From: Chitinophagales bacterium
GTDB lineage: Bacteria; Bacteroidota; Bacteroidia; Chitinophagales; Saprospiraceae
Direction of reading: 5' to 3'
NCBI GenBank assembly: GCA_026928325.1
Contig: JAIXKS010000025.1
Span: 38,427 to 89,274, forward strand
DNA: 50,848 nt
The notes under the pieces: model-generated
Told to the model about the DNA's origin: nothing
The model's database searches: none
The model's input: the letters and a program-made list of their open reading frames with translations, nothing else
Made by a program: the position numbers and the translations under genes
Shown here: in pieces, positions 35,362 to 43,483 of the stretch
How the letters are laid out: each line of letters begins with the position of its first letter
Numbering within the stretch: position 1 is the first letter of the stretch

Positions 35362-36663
35362 CTATCTCCCGATACTATCATAGTGAAATCCCATCTCTTG
35401 CATCATGTTCACGTCATAAATATTGCGTCCGTCAAAGATTGCATTATTCTTTAGTAGCTGTTGTATCCGTTTAAAATCCGGTGTGCGGAATTCGTTCCAC
35501 TCTGTGATGATAGCAAGTGCATCTGCTCCTTCTAAGGCTTGGTACTCATTGGCACAAAAAACGATGCGATCTCCAAATATCTTTTTTACATTTTCCATGG
35601 CTTCCGGGTCGTAAGCCTTGATTTTTGCGCCTTGGGCGAGTAATTTTTCTATGATCGTCAGTGCCGGTGCCTCGCGGATATCATCTGTGTTGGGTTTGAA
35701 GGCGAGTCCCCAGATGGCAATGGTTTTATTGACTAGGTTTCCATCGAAATATTTTATGATTTTGGTGGACAAAATTTCCTTTTGTAGGTCATTGACTTGC
35801 ATGACGGCATTCAGTATCTTAAAGTCATAAAGATTTTCCTGAGCCGTTTTGGCTAATGCCTGCACATCTTTAGGGAAACAAGAACCTCCATATCCTACGC
35901 CTGGAAATAAGAATCTTTTTCCAATGCGGCTGTCGCTACCCATACCTTTGCGTACCATGTCCACATCTGCACCGAGTAGCTCACAAAGATTGGCGATTTC
36001 GTTCATGAAGCTGATCCGACTAGCTAAATAAGAATTGGCAGCATATTTAGTCATCTCGGCACTACGTTCGTCCATGAAAATGATGGGATTACCCTGTCGC
36101 ACAAACGGTTCATAAAGTTGGTTCATCAGATTTTTGGCTTTTTCGGATGATGTACCGATAACTACTCTGTCGGGTTTCATAAAGTCATCGACCGCCACAC
36201 CTTCCCGCAAAAACTCCGGATTGGATACTACGTCGAAAAGGGTAGGGCTGAGTTTCTCTTTAAGTACGTTTGCTACTTTTTCGGCTGTGCCGACCGGTAC
36301 CGTACTTTTATCCACGATGACTTTGTAGTCGGTAATGATACCGGATAAATCTGCTGCTACTTTGAGTACAAAAGACAAATCTGCAGAACCGTCAGCACCC
36401 GGAGGTGTTGGTAGCGCAAGGAAGATGATCTGAGCATCTTTTACACCATCGGCCAGATTGGTCGTAAAGTGAAGCCGACCTTGTTTTGTGTTGCGTTCAA
36501 ATAGGATTTCGAGGCCTGGCTCATAGATGGGCACATGACCATTTTTCATTTTTTCGACTTTTGCTGTATCAATATCAATACAAGTCACTTGATTGCCTGA
36601 TTCTGCAAAGCAAGTTCCTGTCACTAATCCGACATATCCTGTTCCTACTACTGCTATTTTCAT
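35362..36663 (-). CDS. ugd: UDP-glucose 6-dehydrogenase
   Basis: The 433-aa enzyme opens MKIAVVGTGYVGLVTG (NAD-binding), has KSTVPVGTAEKV and SNPEFLREGVAVDDF, and the catalytic Cys262 in GYGGSCFPKDVQAL. This is the Ugd/TuaD branch that oxidises UDP-glucose to UDP-glucuronate in two NAD-dependent steps. It gives the locus a second uronic acid besides the TviB-type product. ATG start; the gene is flanked by the kinase-like gene and a HicBA remnant. Confidence 0.96.
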   Translation of the reverse strand: MKIAVVGTGYVGLVTGTCFAESGNQVTCIDIDTAKVEKMKNGHVPIYEPGLEILFERNTKQGRLHFTTNLADGVKDAQIIFLALPTPPGADGSADLSFVLKVAADLSGIITDYKVIVDKSTVPVGTAEKVANVLKEKLSPTLFDVVSNPEFLREGVAVDDFMKPDRVVIGTSSEKAKNLMNQLYEPFVRQGNPIIFMDERSAEMTKYAANSYLASRISFMNEIANLCELLGADVDMVRKGMGSDSRIGKRFLFPGVGYGGSCFPKDVQALAKTAQENLYDFKILNAVMQVNDLQKEILSTKIIKYFDGNLVNKTIAIWGLAFKPNTDDIREAPALTIIEKLLAQGAKIKAYDPEAMENVKKIFGDRIVFCANEYQALEGADALAIITEWNEFRTPDFKRIQQLLKNNAIFDGRNIYDVNMMQEMGFHYDSIGR

Positions 36664-36831
36664 GCTATGAACTATTAATTCTTGGATTTAAATGTTGAGT
36701 GTATTTTTTATTAACCACAACAATGGTCATTATCGAAATTTCCGTGTGGTACTGAGTGGCTTTGTAATTAATCTAAGTGGTTTGTTCTGTCTTAATGCGT
36801 TCAAGCGATTTTAGGTATTAATTTTTTATTA

Positions 36832-37005
36832 CTAAATGAGATCCTTAATTATTTTTTTTGCAAGCAATTCATTGATTTCATTATGCCTCGGTATAGGTTG
36901 AGTTGTTCCTTTGTTTGGATTGTGGTATATATCTTGCTTGCCGCCACTTCTCAATAAAACACATGGATTATCATTCAATATTTTCAAAAGATCTTCCCTC
37001 TTTAT
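36832..37005 (-). pseudogene. hicA: HicA-type toxin, probably inactive
   Basis: The conserved part is KREDLLKILNDNPCVLLRSG, then IYHNPNKGTTQPIPRHNEI and LAKKIIKDLI, as in HicA mRNA-interferase toxins of about 58 aa. Two faults are visible. The expected start overlapping the hicB stop is ATA rather than ATG (TCATAAAG in place of TCATGAAG). The catalytic Gly-x-His motif reads GGKQDIY, with Gln in place of His. An ATG exists at 37068 in the same frame inside hicB, but would give an unusual N-terminal extension. Confidence 0.75.
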
Positions 37006-37199
37006 GAAATGATTAATTGATCGACCTTTCTTATACCAACTATTTTTTCTTCGGTAAATAGTTTGCATAAATCAATCAAATGCTCTTTGAGATCTTGTAA
37101 ATCATTACCTTGTGTCCAATAATCTGCAAAATCATTTAAATAACCAAGAAACTTTCCGTCAGCTTCGACCCAATATGTGAAATTTACTGTAGATTCCAT
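37002..37199 (-). CDS. hicB: HicB-type antitoxin
   Basis: The 65-aa protein reads STVNFTYWVEADGKFLGYLN, then DYWTQGNDLQDLKEHLIDL and IVGIRKVDQLII, the partial RNase-H-like fold of short HicB antitoxins, which bind and neutralise HicA. It is full length and starts with ATG. It precedes the apparently disabled toxin gene and overlaps it by 4 bp. The antitoxin outliving its toxin is consistent with decay of a TA module or retention as an anti-addiction gene. Confidence 0.85.
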   Translation of the reverse strand: MESTVNFTYWVEADGKFLGYLNDFADYWTQGNDLQDLKEHLIDLCKLFTEEKIVGIRKVDQLIIS

Positions 37200-37263
37200 T
37201 TGTGACCACTTTAAAATTATAACACCTTCTTTTAAAAATTAGTTTTCCTATTCTCTTTGTTCC

Positions 37264-37426
37264 TAGTGCTCTGTCTATAAAAAGATTTAAATAATAATGG
37301 AAGTTATTTTTTTAAAGATCAAGGCAAAAAACGCAGACATAGTGGTAACTATGACGAGTATTTTTAACGATGAGATTTGAAAAAAGAACAACATTTCATT
37401 AAGATATTTTTGTGGACGGAGCACTA
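37264..37426. mobile_element. 163-bp MITE-like element, copy A
   Basis: Ends TAGTGCTCTGTC and, reversed, the same with one change (GACGGAGCACTA). Imperfect inverted repeats extend to about 28 bp. Inside is a perfect hairpin CATAGT-GGTA-ACTATG. No coding capacity. It abuts copy B and the two share a TA. Confidence 0.85.
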
Positions 37427-37587
37427 GTGCTCTGTCTATAAAAAGATTTAAATAATAATGGAAGTTATTTTTTTAAAGATCAAGGCGAAAAACGCAGGCA
37501 TAGTGGTAACTATGGCGAGTATTTTTAACGATGAGATTTGAAAAAAGAACAACATTTCTTTAAGATTTTTTTGTGGACAGAGCACTA
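37425..37587. mobile_element. 163-bp MITE-like element, copy B
   Basis: Same orientation as copy A and nearly identical; both ends are intact (TAGTGCTCTGTC and GACAGAGCACTA). The TA at 37425-37426 is shared with copy A, as expected if a TA dinucleotide is the target site. The gap 37200-37626 is otherwise empty. Confidence 0.88.
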
Positions 37588-37626
37588 GTTGTTGTTCAAC
37601 AGGAAAAGTCAATAAGTATTATTTTA

Positions 37627-38748
37627 TTAAAAAAAGCTAATGACCATTTCAGAAATATATTCTAACTGTTCGTCAGTCATCTCTGTATGAATAGGAAGTG
37701 AAATCACAGAAGCACATAATTTTTCGGTATTTTCTAACCTCAAATCCGGCGTAACGTATCGCTTAAATGCTTCCTGTTGATACAAGGGCACGGGATAGTA
37801 AATCATGGATGGAACTTTATTTTCTTCCAACCAATTTTTTAAATCATCCCTTCTTCCATTTAAAACTTGTAATGTATATTGATGAAAAACATGCGTGGAA
37901 TAAGCCGCTCTAAAAGGCGTAACTAAATCGCTAATCCTACTAAAAGCCTTATCGTAATAATCGGCAACTCGGCGTCGCGCATCACAATAACGATCCAAAT
38001 GTGGCAATTTGGCCGATAAGACCACTGCTTGTATCGAATCTAACCTACTATTGCATCCTACGACGTCGTGATAGTATCGAACCACTTGTCCATGATTAGC
38101 GATTTTGTATAACATATCTGCCAATGCATCATCATTGGTATAAATGGCACCACCGTCACCATAACATCCTAAGTTTTTAGACGGATAAAATGAAGTGCAA
38201 CCTATATGTCCGACGGTGCCCGTTTTGGCAAGGTGTCCATCCTCGTATATATAGTTTGCTCCTATAGCCTGCGCATTGTCCTCAATGACCCAAAGACCAT
38301 GAGCTTCAGCAATCTTCATGATGGCCTCCATATTGGCAGACTGTCCATAAAGATGCACCGGAACAATGGCTTTAGTACGAGGAGAAATGGCCGCTTGAAT
38401 ACTATCTACATGCACATTGAAGGTATCCATATCCACATCGACCATGACCGGTATCAATCCCAAGAGCGCTATCACCTCTGCTGTCGCCACATAGGTAAAG
38501 GCAGGCACGATCACTTCATCGCCCGGTTTGAGCCCTACTGCCATCATGGCAATCTGCAAGGCATCCGTACCATTGGCACAAGGAATCACATGTTTTACAC
38601 CAAGGTAGGTCTGAAACGCTGCTTTAAACTCCTGCACTTTAGGCCCATTAATAAAAGCTGTTGTTTCTAATACTTCTTGAATACCTTTATCCACTTCATT
38701 TTTTATTTTGAGGTACTGAGACCTCACATCTACCATTTGTATATTCAT
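37627..38748 (-). CDS. wbpE: WbpE-like aminotransferase (UDP-2-acetamido-2-deoxy-3-keto-uronate)
   Basis: The 373-aa DegT/DnrJ/EryC1/StrS enzyme has [46 protein letters not shown] and the PLP lysine in SFYPSKNLGCYGDGG (Lys191). The sequence type (INGPKVQEFKAAFQTYLGV, VGCNSRLDSIQAVVL) is that of WbpE/WlbC, which aminates the 3-keto product of WbpB to UDP-GlcNAc3NA using glutamate. It is separated from wbpB and wbpD by about 8 kb of inserted genes. ATG start. Confidence 0.93.
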   Translation of the reverse strand: MNIQMVDVRSQYLKIKNEVDKGIQEVLETTAFINGPKVQEFKAAFQTYLGVKHVIPCANGTDALQIAMMAVGLKPGDEVIVPAFTYVATAEVIALLGLIPVMVDVDMDTFNVHVDSIQAAISPRTKAIVPVHLYGQSANMEAIMKIAEAHGLWVIEDNAQAIGANYIYEDGHLAKTGTVGHIGCTSFYPSKNLGCYGDGGAIYTNDDALADMLYKIANHGQVVRYYHDVVGCNSRLDSIQAVVLSAKLPHLDRYCDARRRVADYYDKAFSRISDLVTPFRAAYSTHVFHQYTLQVLNGRRDDLKNWLEENKVPSMIYYPVPLYQQEAFKRYVTPDLRLENTEKLCASVISLPIHTEMTDEQLEYISEMVISFF

Positions 38749-39159
38749 ATTTTTTACGAGAGTTATGAATTATGAGTTATGAGTTATTTTAATTTAAAAG
38801 TGTAAGGGTTTAATTTTAATTGTTGATTTGTTGAAATGGATTTAATTGGTTGATTGTTGATAGTCCATTAGAATTGTTTAAAGGTTTAAAGGTTTAGGTC
38901 ATTAGCACTTTGGCGTTTTAGGTAATTAGGATTTATAAACCTAACATGCTAATATGTCAACAACCTAAACTCTATAATCTAAAATCGTAATCGTATATCG
39001 TCAATCAAAACAATCCTCGCAATTTTCAACTTTAAACGCTCCATTGTCAACAGTCCATTGAATAAGCAACTCCACAAATCTTCAATTTTAAATATGGCTT
39101 CGCCGATGATAAGTCGCAAGTACTTATCTCCTTTTCCAGCACCTTCCGCTTAGAGGTCG
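38749..39159. other. T/G-rich intergenic spacer
   Basis: No gene is seen. It has a GAGTTATGAATTATGAGTTA repeat at 38758-38785, a GTAAGGGTTTAATTTTAAT phrase that is the complement of the spacer at 34.3 kb, and AAAGGTTTAAAGGTTTAGG. It separates the antiterminator gene from wbpE. Confidence 0.6.
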
Positions 39160-39711
39160 TTATGCTGAAATTTTCACCTTTATCGGTTTTAACAGTGCCA
39201 TATCAATCTGAACATGAAACTGAAAACCTATATTTTTAAGTTCGATAACGAAACTTCTCTTTCCTTTTTTGCCTACAATCTTACCGGATAATCCCGATAA
39301 TTGCCCGGATACCACTTCGACTTCCTCGCCAATCAAAAAACCACTACCCGACACCGGTGCAATATACGCTATATCTCCAACGATTTGCTTTAAAACATCA
39401 ATTTCCCATGCTGGGATTGAAATCAGGTTTTTGCCTTGTCTAATAAACTTATATACATATTCGGTTTCTAGCACGGCAATGTATTCTTTCAAGGTAATAT
39501 GAACAAACACATAGTTATTAATCAATGGCAACTCATATTTTTTAACCTTGCGCTGATATCTTTTAACCACCGTTTGCAAGGGAACATAAGATACGATTTT
39601 CTTCTTGTCCAATAATGCGGAGACAAACTTCTCACATTTATACTTGGTATAAATAGCAAACCACCGCTTCTCTGTACTATCCAAATGATTGATCTCTACT
39701 TCCCTATTCAT
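39160..39711 (-). CDS. UpxY-family transcription antiterminator (NusG-like)
   Basis: The 183-aa protein has an NGN domain (KRWFAIYTKYKCEKFVSALL, INNYVFVHI) and a KOW motif (GEEVEVVSGQLSGLSGKIV) as in NusG paralogues of the UpxY/LoaP type. In Bacteroides, UpxY proteins bind RNA polymerase at the leader of their own capsule operon and prevent early termination. It lies downstream of the SLBB export gene, not at the head of the locus as usual, but still before the long biosynthetic stretch that would need antitermination. ATG start. Confidence 0.92.
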   Translation of the reverse strand: MNREVEINHLDSTEKRWFAIYTKYKCEKFVSALLDKKKIVSYVPLQTVVKRYQRKVKKYELPLINNYVFVHITLKEYIAVLETEYVYKFIRQGKNLISIPAWEIDVLKQIVGDIAYIAPVSGSGFLIGEEVEVVSGQLSGLSGKIVGKKGKRSFVIELKNIGFQFHVQIDMALLKPIKVKISA

Positions 39712-39722
39712 CCCTACCTCAT

Positions 39723-39992
39723 TTAATGTTTCATGTCATTTAGTGCATTCTGACGGTGGAAAACCCTTCTACAGCCCAAATGCTTCTTAATAAACAACGA
39801 ATCTATTAAAAATGATTTTTTAGAATTTCTCATGCTACCATTTATAGGATAAGCAGCCATTGTCAAAGCAAGCCACTCTAAGAAATACACAACTATAGAT
39901 AGCAAAATAGACAAAGATATAACATTTGTGTTCCCATCAATCCTGCCAACATTTGCTGCTTTCAAACCTAGTGTGTAAGTACAATGTATCAT
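39723..39992 (-). CDS. Doubtful 89-aa ORF in the 338-bp gap before the antiterminator gene
   Basis: The frame begins with an ATG and has one hydrophobic stretch (ISLSILLSIVVYFLEWLAL), then basic residues. It has no recognisable family and no conserved-looking motifs. It may be a leader peptide for the antiterminator gene or chance. Apart from it, 39712-40049 shows nothing clear. Confidence 0.2.
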   Translation of the reverse strand: MIHCTYTLGLKAANVGRIDGNTNVISLSILLSIVVYFLEWLALTMAAYPINGSMRNSKKSFLIDSLFIKKHLGCRRVFHRQNALNDMKH

Positions 39993-40049
39993 AATCTATT
40001 CCTGCTATATCCGCCAAAAAATCGTTCAAAGTTACGCTAAATAAATGAA

Positions 40050-42842
40050 TCAATTAACATTTTGAATTAATAAAATCAAAGATAAAATCGCAGTTGCTTG
40101 AGCTATAGAGTTCGCTAAAATCTCTCCCCACTTAACATCTTCCTTTTCCTTATCTTTTTCCTTCTCAGGTTTTTCTTGCTTGTGCGCTACATTAATCTTA
40201 GCTCCAGGGCCGACTTTTGGATATATCTTAAAAAAGAGAAAGTTCTTCGTTTTCGATACTTTCCCAGAGGCATCCAACACTGTGATATTCTTTTTTAGTG
40301 CATTATCCGCTAGTCCTCCGGCATATTCATCAATATAGAATTTCGCGGATTTTCCTTGTTGGTAAGGAACCTGGATTTTACCTTGAGCTGTGATCTTTTC
40401 AGGATAGACCTCGGCTGCCTTAGTAGCACCTTCTATAGAAACAATGTTGCTGGTTTTAGGAATAAAGATAGCGTCACCATCTTGTAAGATAACATTTTCA
40501 TGCGCTTTAGTGCCGCCCTTTAAGGCCTTTTCTAAATCAATGATGATATATCCCAAACCTTCTTTTACACGATATAAAGTCGCTCCTTTCAAAAATGCCT
40601 CGTCAGTTACACCGCCCGCTTCACGAATGATATTTGCAAGCTTCGTGTTTTTACCTAATAGCGCATAAATACCAGGATACTTGACTTCTCCTTGCACAGT
40701 AACATTGCGTTGCATTTCAAATTCCGGGATGGAGCGCACGATGATCTGGTCAAAAGGCTGCAAAACAAAATCAGCGGCACCACTTAGCAAATTAAAATTT
40801 TCATCTACTTTTAGATTGGCCGCAAGTACTCTAGACGGCTTGTTTTGCTGAAAATCCAGTCTGTAGATATCTATTCTATCCAAAGCTGCTTCTCGACGCA
40901 ATCCACCACCTAGCAATAAGACATCCTTCAATTTAAGACTTTCATCATATACATATTCTCCTGGATTTCGAACAGCTCCTGATAATCGAATAAACGTTTG
41001 ATCCGTATAGAAATTTTTTGCATAAACAACCAACCGATCATGTGGCATCAAATTGACATTGGCGGAAGAATTTGGATCACTTAAGGCCGCTTTTAAATCT
41101 ACATTAATATACTCGACATAGGTACTATCTTCTCCCCTACTCCTAAATATATACGCAAAATCATCAATTGCATCATCTTTCAAGCCTCCAGCAAAAAAGA
41201 TTAAGTCAGAAACTTTTAGGTTATTATCGGTATCCAATGAAAATTGACCTGGATTTCTAACGGCTCCATCAATGGTAATGCTGGCATTATCCTTAAAACT
41301 CCCTTTAGATGAGATAATCAATTCGTCTCCCTTATGCAATAAAAAATTGGCATCGCTCTTTTCATCCATCAATATCGCTTTGACATTGACCAACTCGTAC
41401 CGAATCGTTTTATAATCCTCATTAAATCGCTTCAAATAGGCAATTTCCGTAATCGCATCATCTTTAAGTTTGGCCTTGTGGAGCAAATCTGCGATTTTTG
41501 TACTGCCTGAAAGCGCATAGACACCTGGGTTATTAACGGCTCCGGATATCTTTACTTCATTTCTCACCTGAGTATTGATGTAATTCACAATCACAACATC
41601 GCCATTCTGAAGTAAAAAGCTTTGTTTTTTATTTTCTAGCTCCAGCCAATTAATATCAATTACATGAACCGAATCAAAATCGATTCTTTTTATCTGTATA
41701 TTGGTTTTCAAAGCGTCAGCTTTCAGTCCTCCGGCATATTTGATCAAATCCACCATTGATTCCTGATCCATCAGTTCATAGCGATGTGGCCGATTAATGG
41801 CGCCTTCTATTTCAACCACTTTCTCTGCAACCGGAACGTAGATATAGTCATTTTCTGATAAATAATAATCTTCTATCGATACCGGATTTAAAAGATACTT
41901 ATACACATCTAGCGTCACCGGTTTTTTACCTTTGCGAAGCAATTGAATCTTTCGCACACTACCGATATCACTCGGCCCACCAGATGCTACCAAAGCATTA
42001 AAAGCGGTATTGACCGCAGATATATTATAGGTTCCACTATTAAACACTTCGCCTACGATATTGACATTCAGTGTACGCGCTGTTGAAACGGTCAATTCGT
42101 AATTCTCTCTTGTGAAAAAGTAATATTTCCTAAGTGTACTAAACATCAGATCTTCAGCCTGCTTGACGGTTAGTCCCGCCAAGTAATAGCGCGGTAGGTT
42201 AGTCGGTTGGATATAGCCATCCTTTTGGATTTCCATTGAAAAATTTTCTTGCGTCGGTCCCCAAATAGAAACTGCTACCTTATCACCAGCACCCAATACA
42301 TAAGACTTAGAGGGCTTCGCATCTTCTGTTGTCCTAAACAACTTGAGAGATTTGTCTCTAAATATATGTTGCCCATACGTAACGGCCGTCGGCAGATTCG
42401 ATTTAGCATCTTCTTGAAGCTTTTCAGCCACCGCTTCTTCAATGGTAGCACCTTCTTTGACGGCTTTCTGAATTTCCCTCGTTTGATTGGTTATATTCTC
42501 AGGTTTATCGGCACTCCGGACATCATCCACCTTGGATTGTGGCTGACTTTCCGTATTCGTAGAAGTTGGCGAAGCGGTAGATTTGCTTTTTGCTTTCTTT
42601 TCGGCATCGAGCAAGGCCATCACTTCTTCGGCAGCTTTTTGAGCACGAGCCACATCGAGTGGATTATCGGGATTGACTGAATCGGGATTTACACCCTTTT
42701 TAATCATTTCTTCCTTGAATCTGTTTGCATCGTAGCCTCTCTTTTCGATTTCGGCTCGGACCATGCTTTCATTCATCGTCTGTGCATACGTCATACCGGA
42801 AAACAAGCCAATCATTAAAAGAAGTAAATATCTCAATTTCAT
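40050..42842 (-). CDS. SLBB-domain polysaccharide export protein (Wza-like, 930 aa)
   Basis: A cleavable signal peptide (MKLRYLLLLMIGLFSGMTYA) is followed by a Gln/Ser/Lys-rich linker and a Poly_export domain (YVLGAGDKVAVSIWGPTQEN). About seven SLBB-type repeats follow, each with a G-x-x-x-x-P-G-x-Y core (GEVFNSGTYNIS, GAVNNPGVYAL, GAVRNPGQFSL, GAVRNPGEYVY, GEVKYPGIYAL). A C-terminal transmembrane helix (QATAILSLILLIQN) ends the protein. It should form the periplasmic/outer-membrane export channel. It is more than twice the size of Wza, as is common in Bacteroidota. It is probably the first gene of the long transcription unit. Confidence 0.93.
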   Translation of the reverse strand: MKLRYLLLLMIGLFSGMTYAQTMNESMVRAEIEKRGYDANRFKEEMIKKGVNPDSVNPDNPLDVARAQKAAEEVMALLDAEKKAKSKSTASPTSTNTESQPQSKVDDVRSADKPENITNQTREIQKAVKEGATIEEAVAEKLQEDAKSNLPTAVTYGQHIFRDKSLKLFRTTEDAKPSKSYVLGAGDKVAVSIWGPTQENFSMEIQKDGYIQPTNLPRYYLAGLTVKQAEDLMFSTLRKYYFFTRENYELTVSTARTLNVNIVGEVFNSGTYNISAVNTAFNALVASGGPSDIGSVRKIQLLRKGKKPVTLDVYKYLLNPVSIEDYYLSENDYIYVPVAEKVVEIEGAINRPHRYELMDQESMVDLIKYAGGLKADALKTNIQIKRIDFDSVHVIDINWLELENKKQSFLLQNGDVVIVNYINTQVRNEVKISGAVNNPGVYALSGSTKIADLLHKAKLKDDAITEIAYLKRFNEDYKTIRYELVNVKAILMDEKSDANFLLHKGDELIISSKGSFKDNASITIDGAVRNPGQFSLDTDNNLKVSDLIFFAGGLKDDAIDDFAYIFRSRGEDSTYVEYINVDLKAALSDPNSSANVNLMPHDRLVVYAKNFYTDQTFIRLSGAVRNPGEYVYDESLKLKDVLLLGGGLRREAALDRIDIYRLDFQQNKPSRVLAANLKVDENFNLLSGAADFVLQPFDQIIVRSIPEFEMQRNVTVQGEVKYPGIYALLGKNTKLANIIREAGGVTDEAFLKGATLYRVKEGLGYIIIDLEKALKGGTKAHENVILQDGDAIFIPKTSNIVSIEGATKAAEVYPEKITAQGKIQVPYQQGKSAKFYIDEYAGGLADNALKKNITVLDASGKVSKTKNFLFFKIYPKVGPGAKINVAHKQEKPEKEKDKEKEDVKWGEILANSIAQATAILSLILLIQNVN

Positions 42843-43320
42843 AAGTTATTATATATATATCAATCTGTCTGCCTCCATATAAATGGTATCGGCTTCCAAT
42901 AATTCATTCTAAAAAACGAATTTATCCTATTTAAAACGCAAAAACTAGTGGATATGGTATATTGCTTTATGAGATTCTCCTTTGTTCCTTTCAATAAATA
43001 CATATCGATTTTCATCTATCTATTCCAGCCTGTTTTAGAAAAAAGGCTAACCAAATAAAATTCACCAAAAGATCATCTTTCGACCTATGCACACCCATGT
43101 CTTCACCCTTTTTTGATCACCATCGGAATATACGTAGATATCCATTTCAGATCCTTCTTTCACACCCATGTATTTTTATCTATACATAACCGCTTTGCAA
43201 TCAAAATACAAAGGTAAACAATCCCAAACATGAAACAAAAATATTATCTGTAAAAAGCGACAAAAACCGCATTTTGCTTACTTAAAATTTTCAATTGATA
43301 AGCAGACTTTAATACATTCC
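42843..43320 (-). promoter_or_regulatory. Promoter and about 360-nt leader of the export/antiterminator operon
   Basis: On the minus strand TTTG (43236-43239), 19 nt, and TACCTTTG (43209-43216) fit the Bacteroidetes -33/-7 consensus. Transcription would start near 43202, leaving a leader of about 360 nt before the export gene. Such long leaders are targets of UpxY-type antitermination. No ORF or obvious riboswitch is seen in it. Confidence 0.45.
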
Positions 43321-43483
43321 TAGTGCTCTGTCTATAAAAAGGCTTAAATAGTAATGGCAGTTATTTTTTTAAAGATCAAGGCAAAAAACGCAGGCATAGT
43401 GGTAACTATGACGAGTATTTTTAACGATGAGATTTGAAAAAAGAACAACATTTTATTAAGATTTTTTTGTTAGGTTCAGCATC
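43321..43483. mobile_element. 163-bp MITE-like element, copy C, abutting the Wzi-like gene
   Basis: The left end TAGTGCTCTGTC and the internal CATAGTGGTAACTATG hairpin are intact. The right end is altered (TTAGGTTCAGCATC in place of GGACAGAGCACTA) and runs into the stop codon of the Wzi-like gene at 43482-43484. Confidence 0.85.

Noticed and set aside
38206-38670. Plus-strand ORF of 154 codons
   Set aside because: Antisense to wbpE, whose frame is fully conserved.
42249-42680. Plus-strand ORF of 143 codons
   Set aside because: Antisense to the SLBB export gene; composition is that of a shadow frame.
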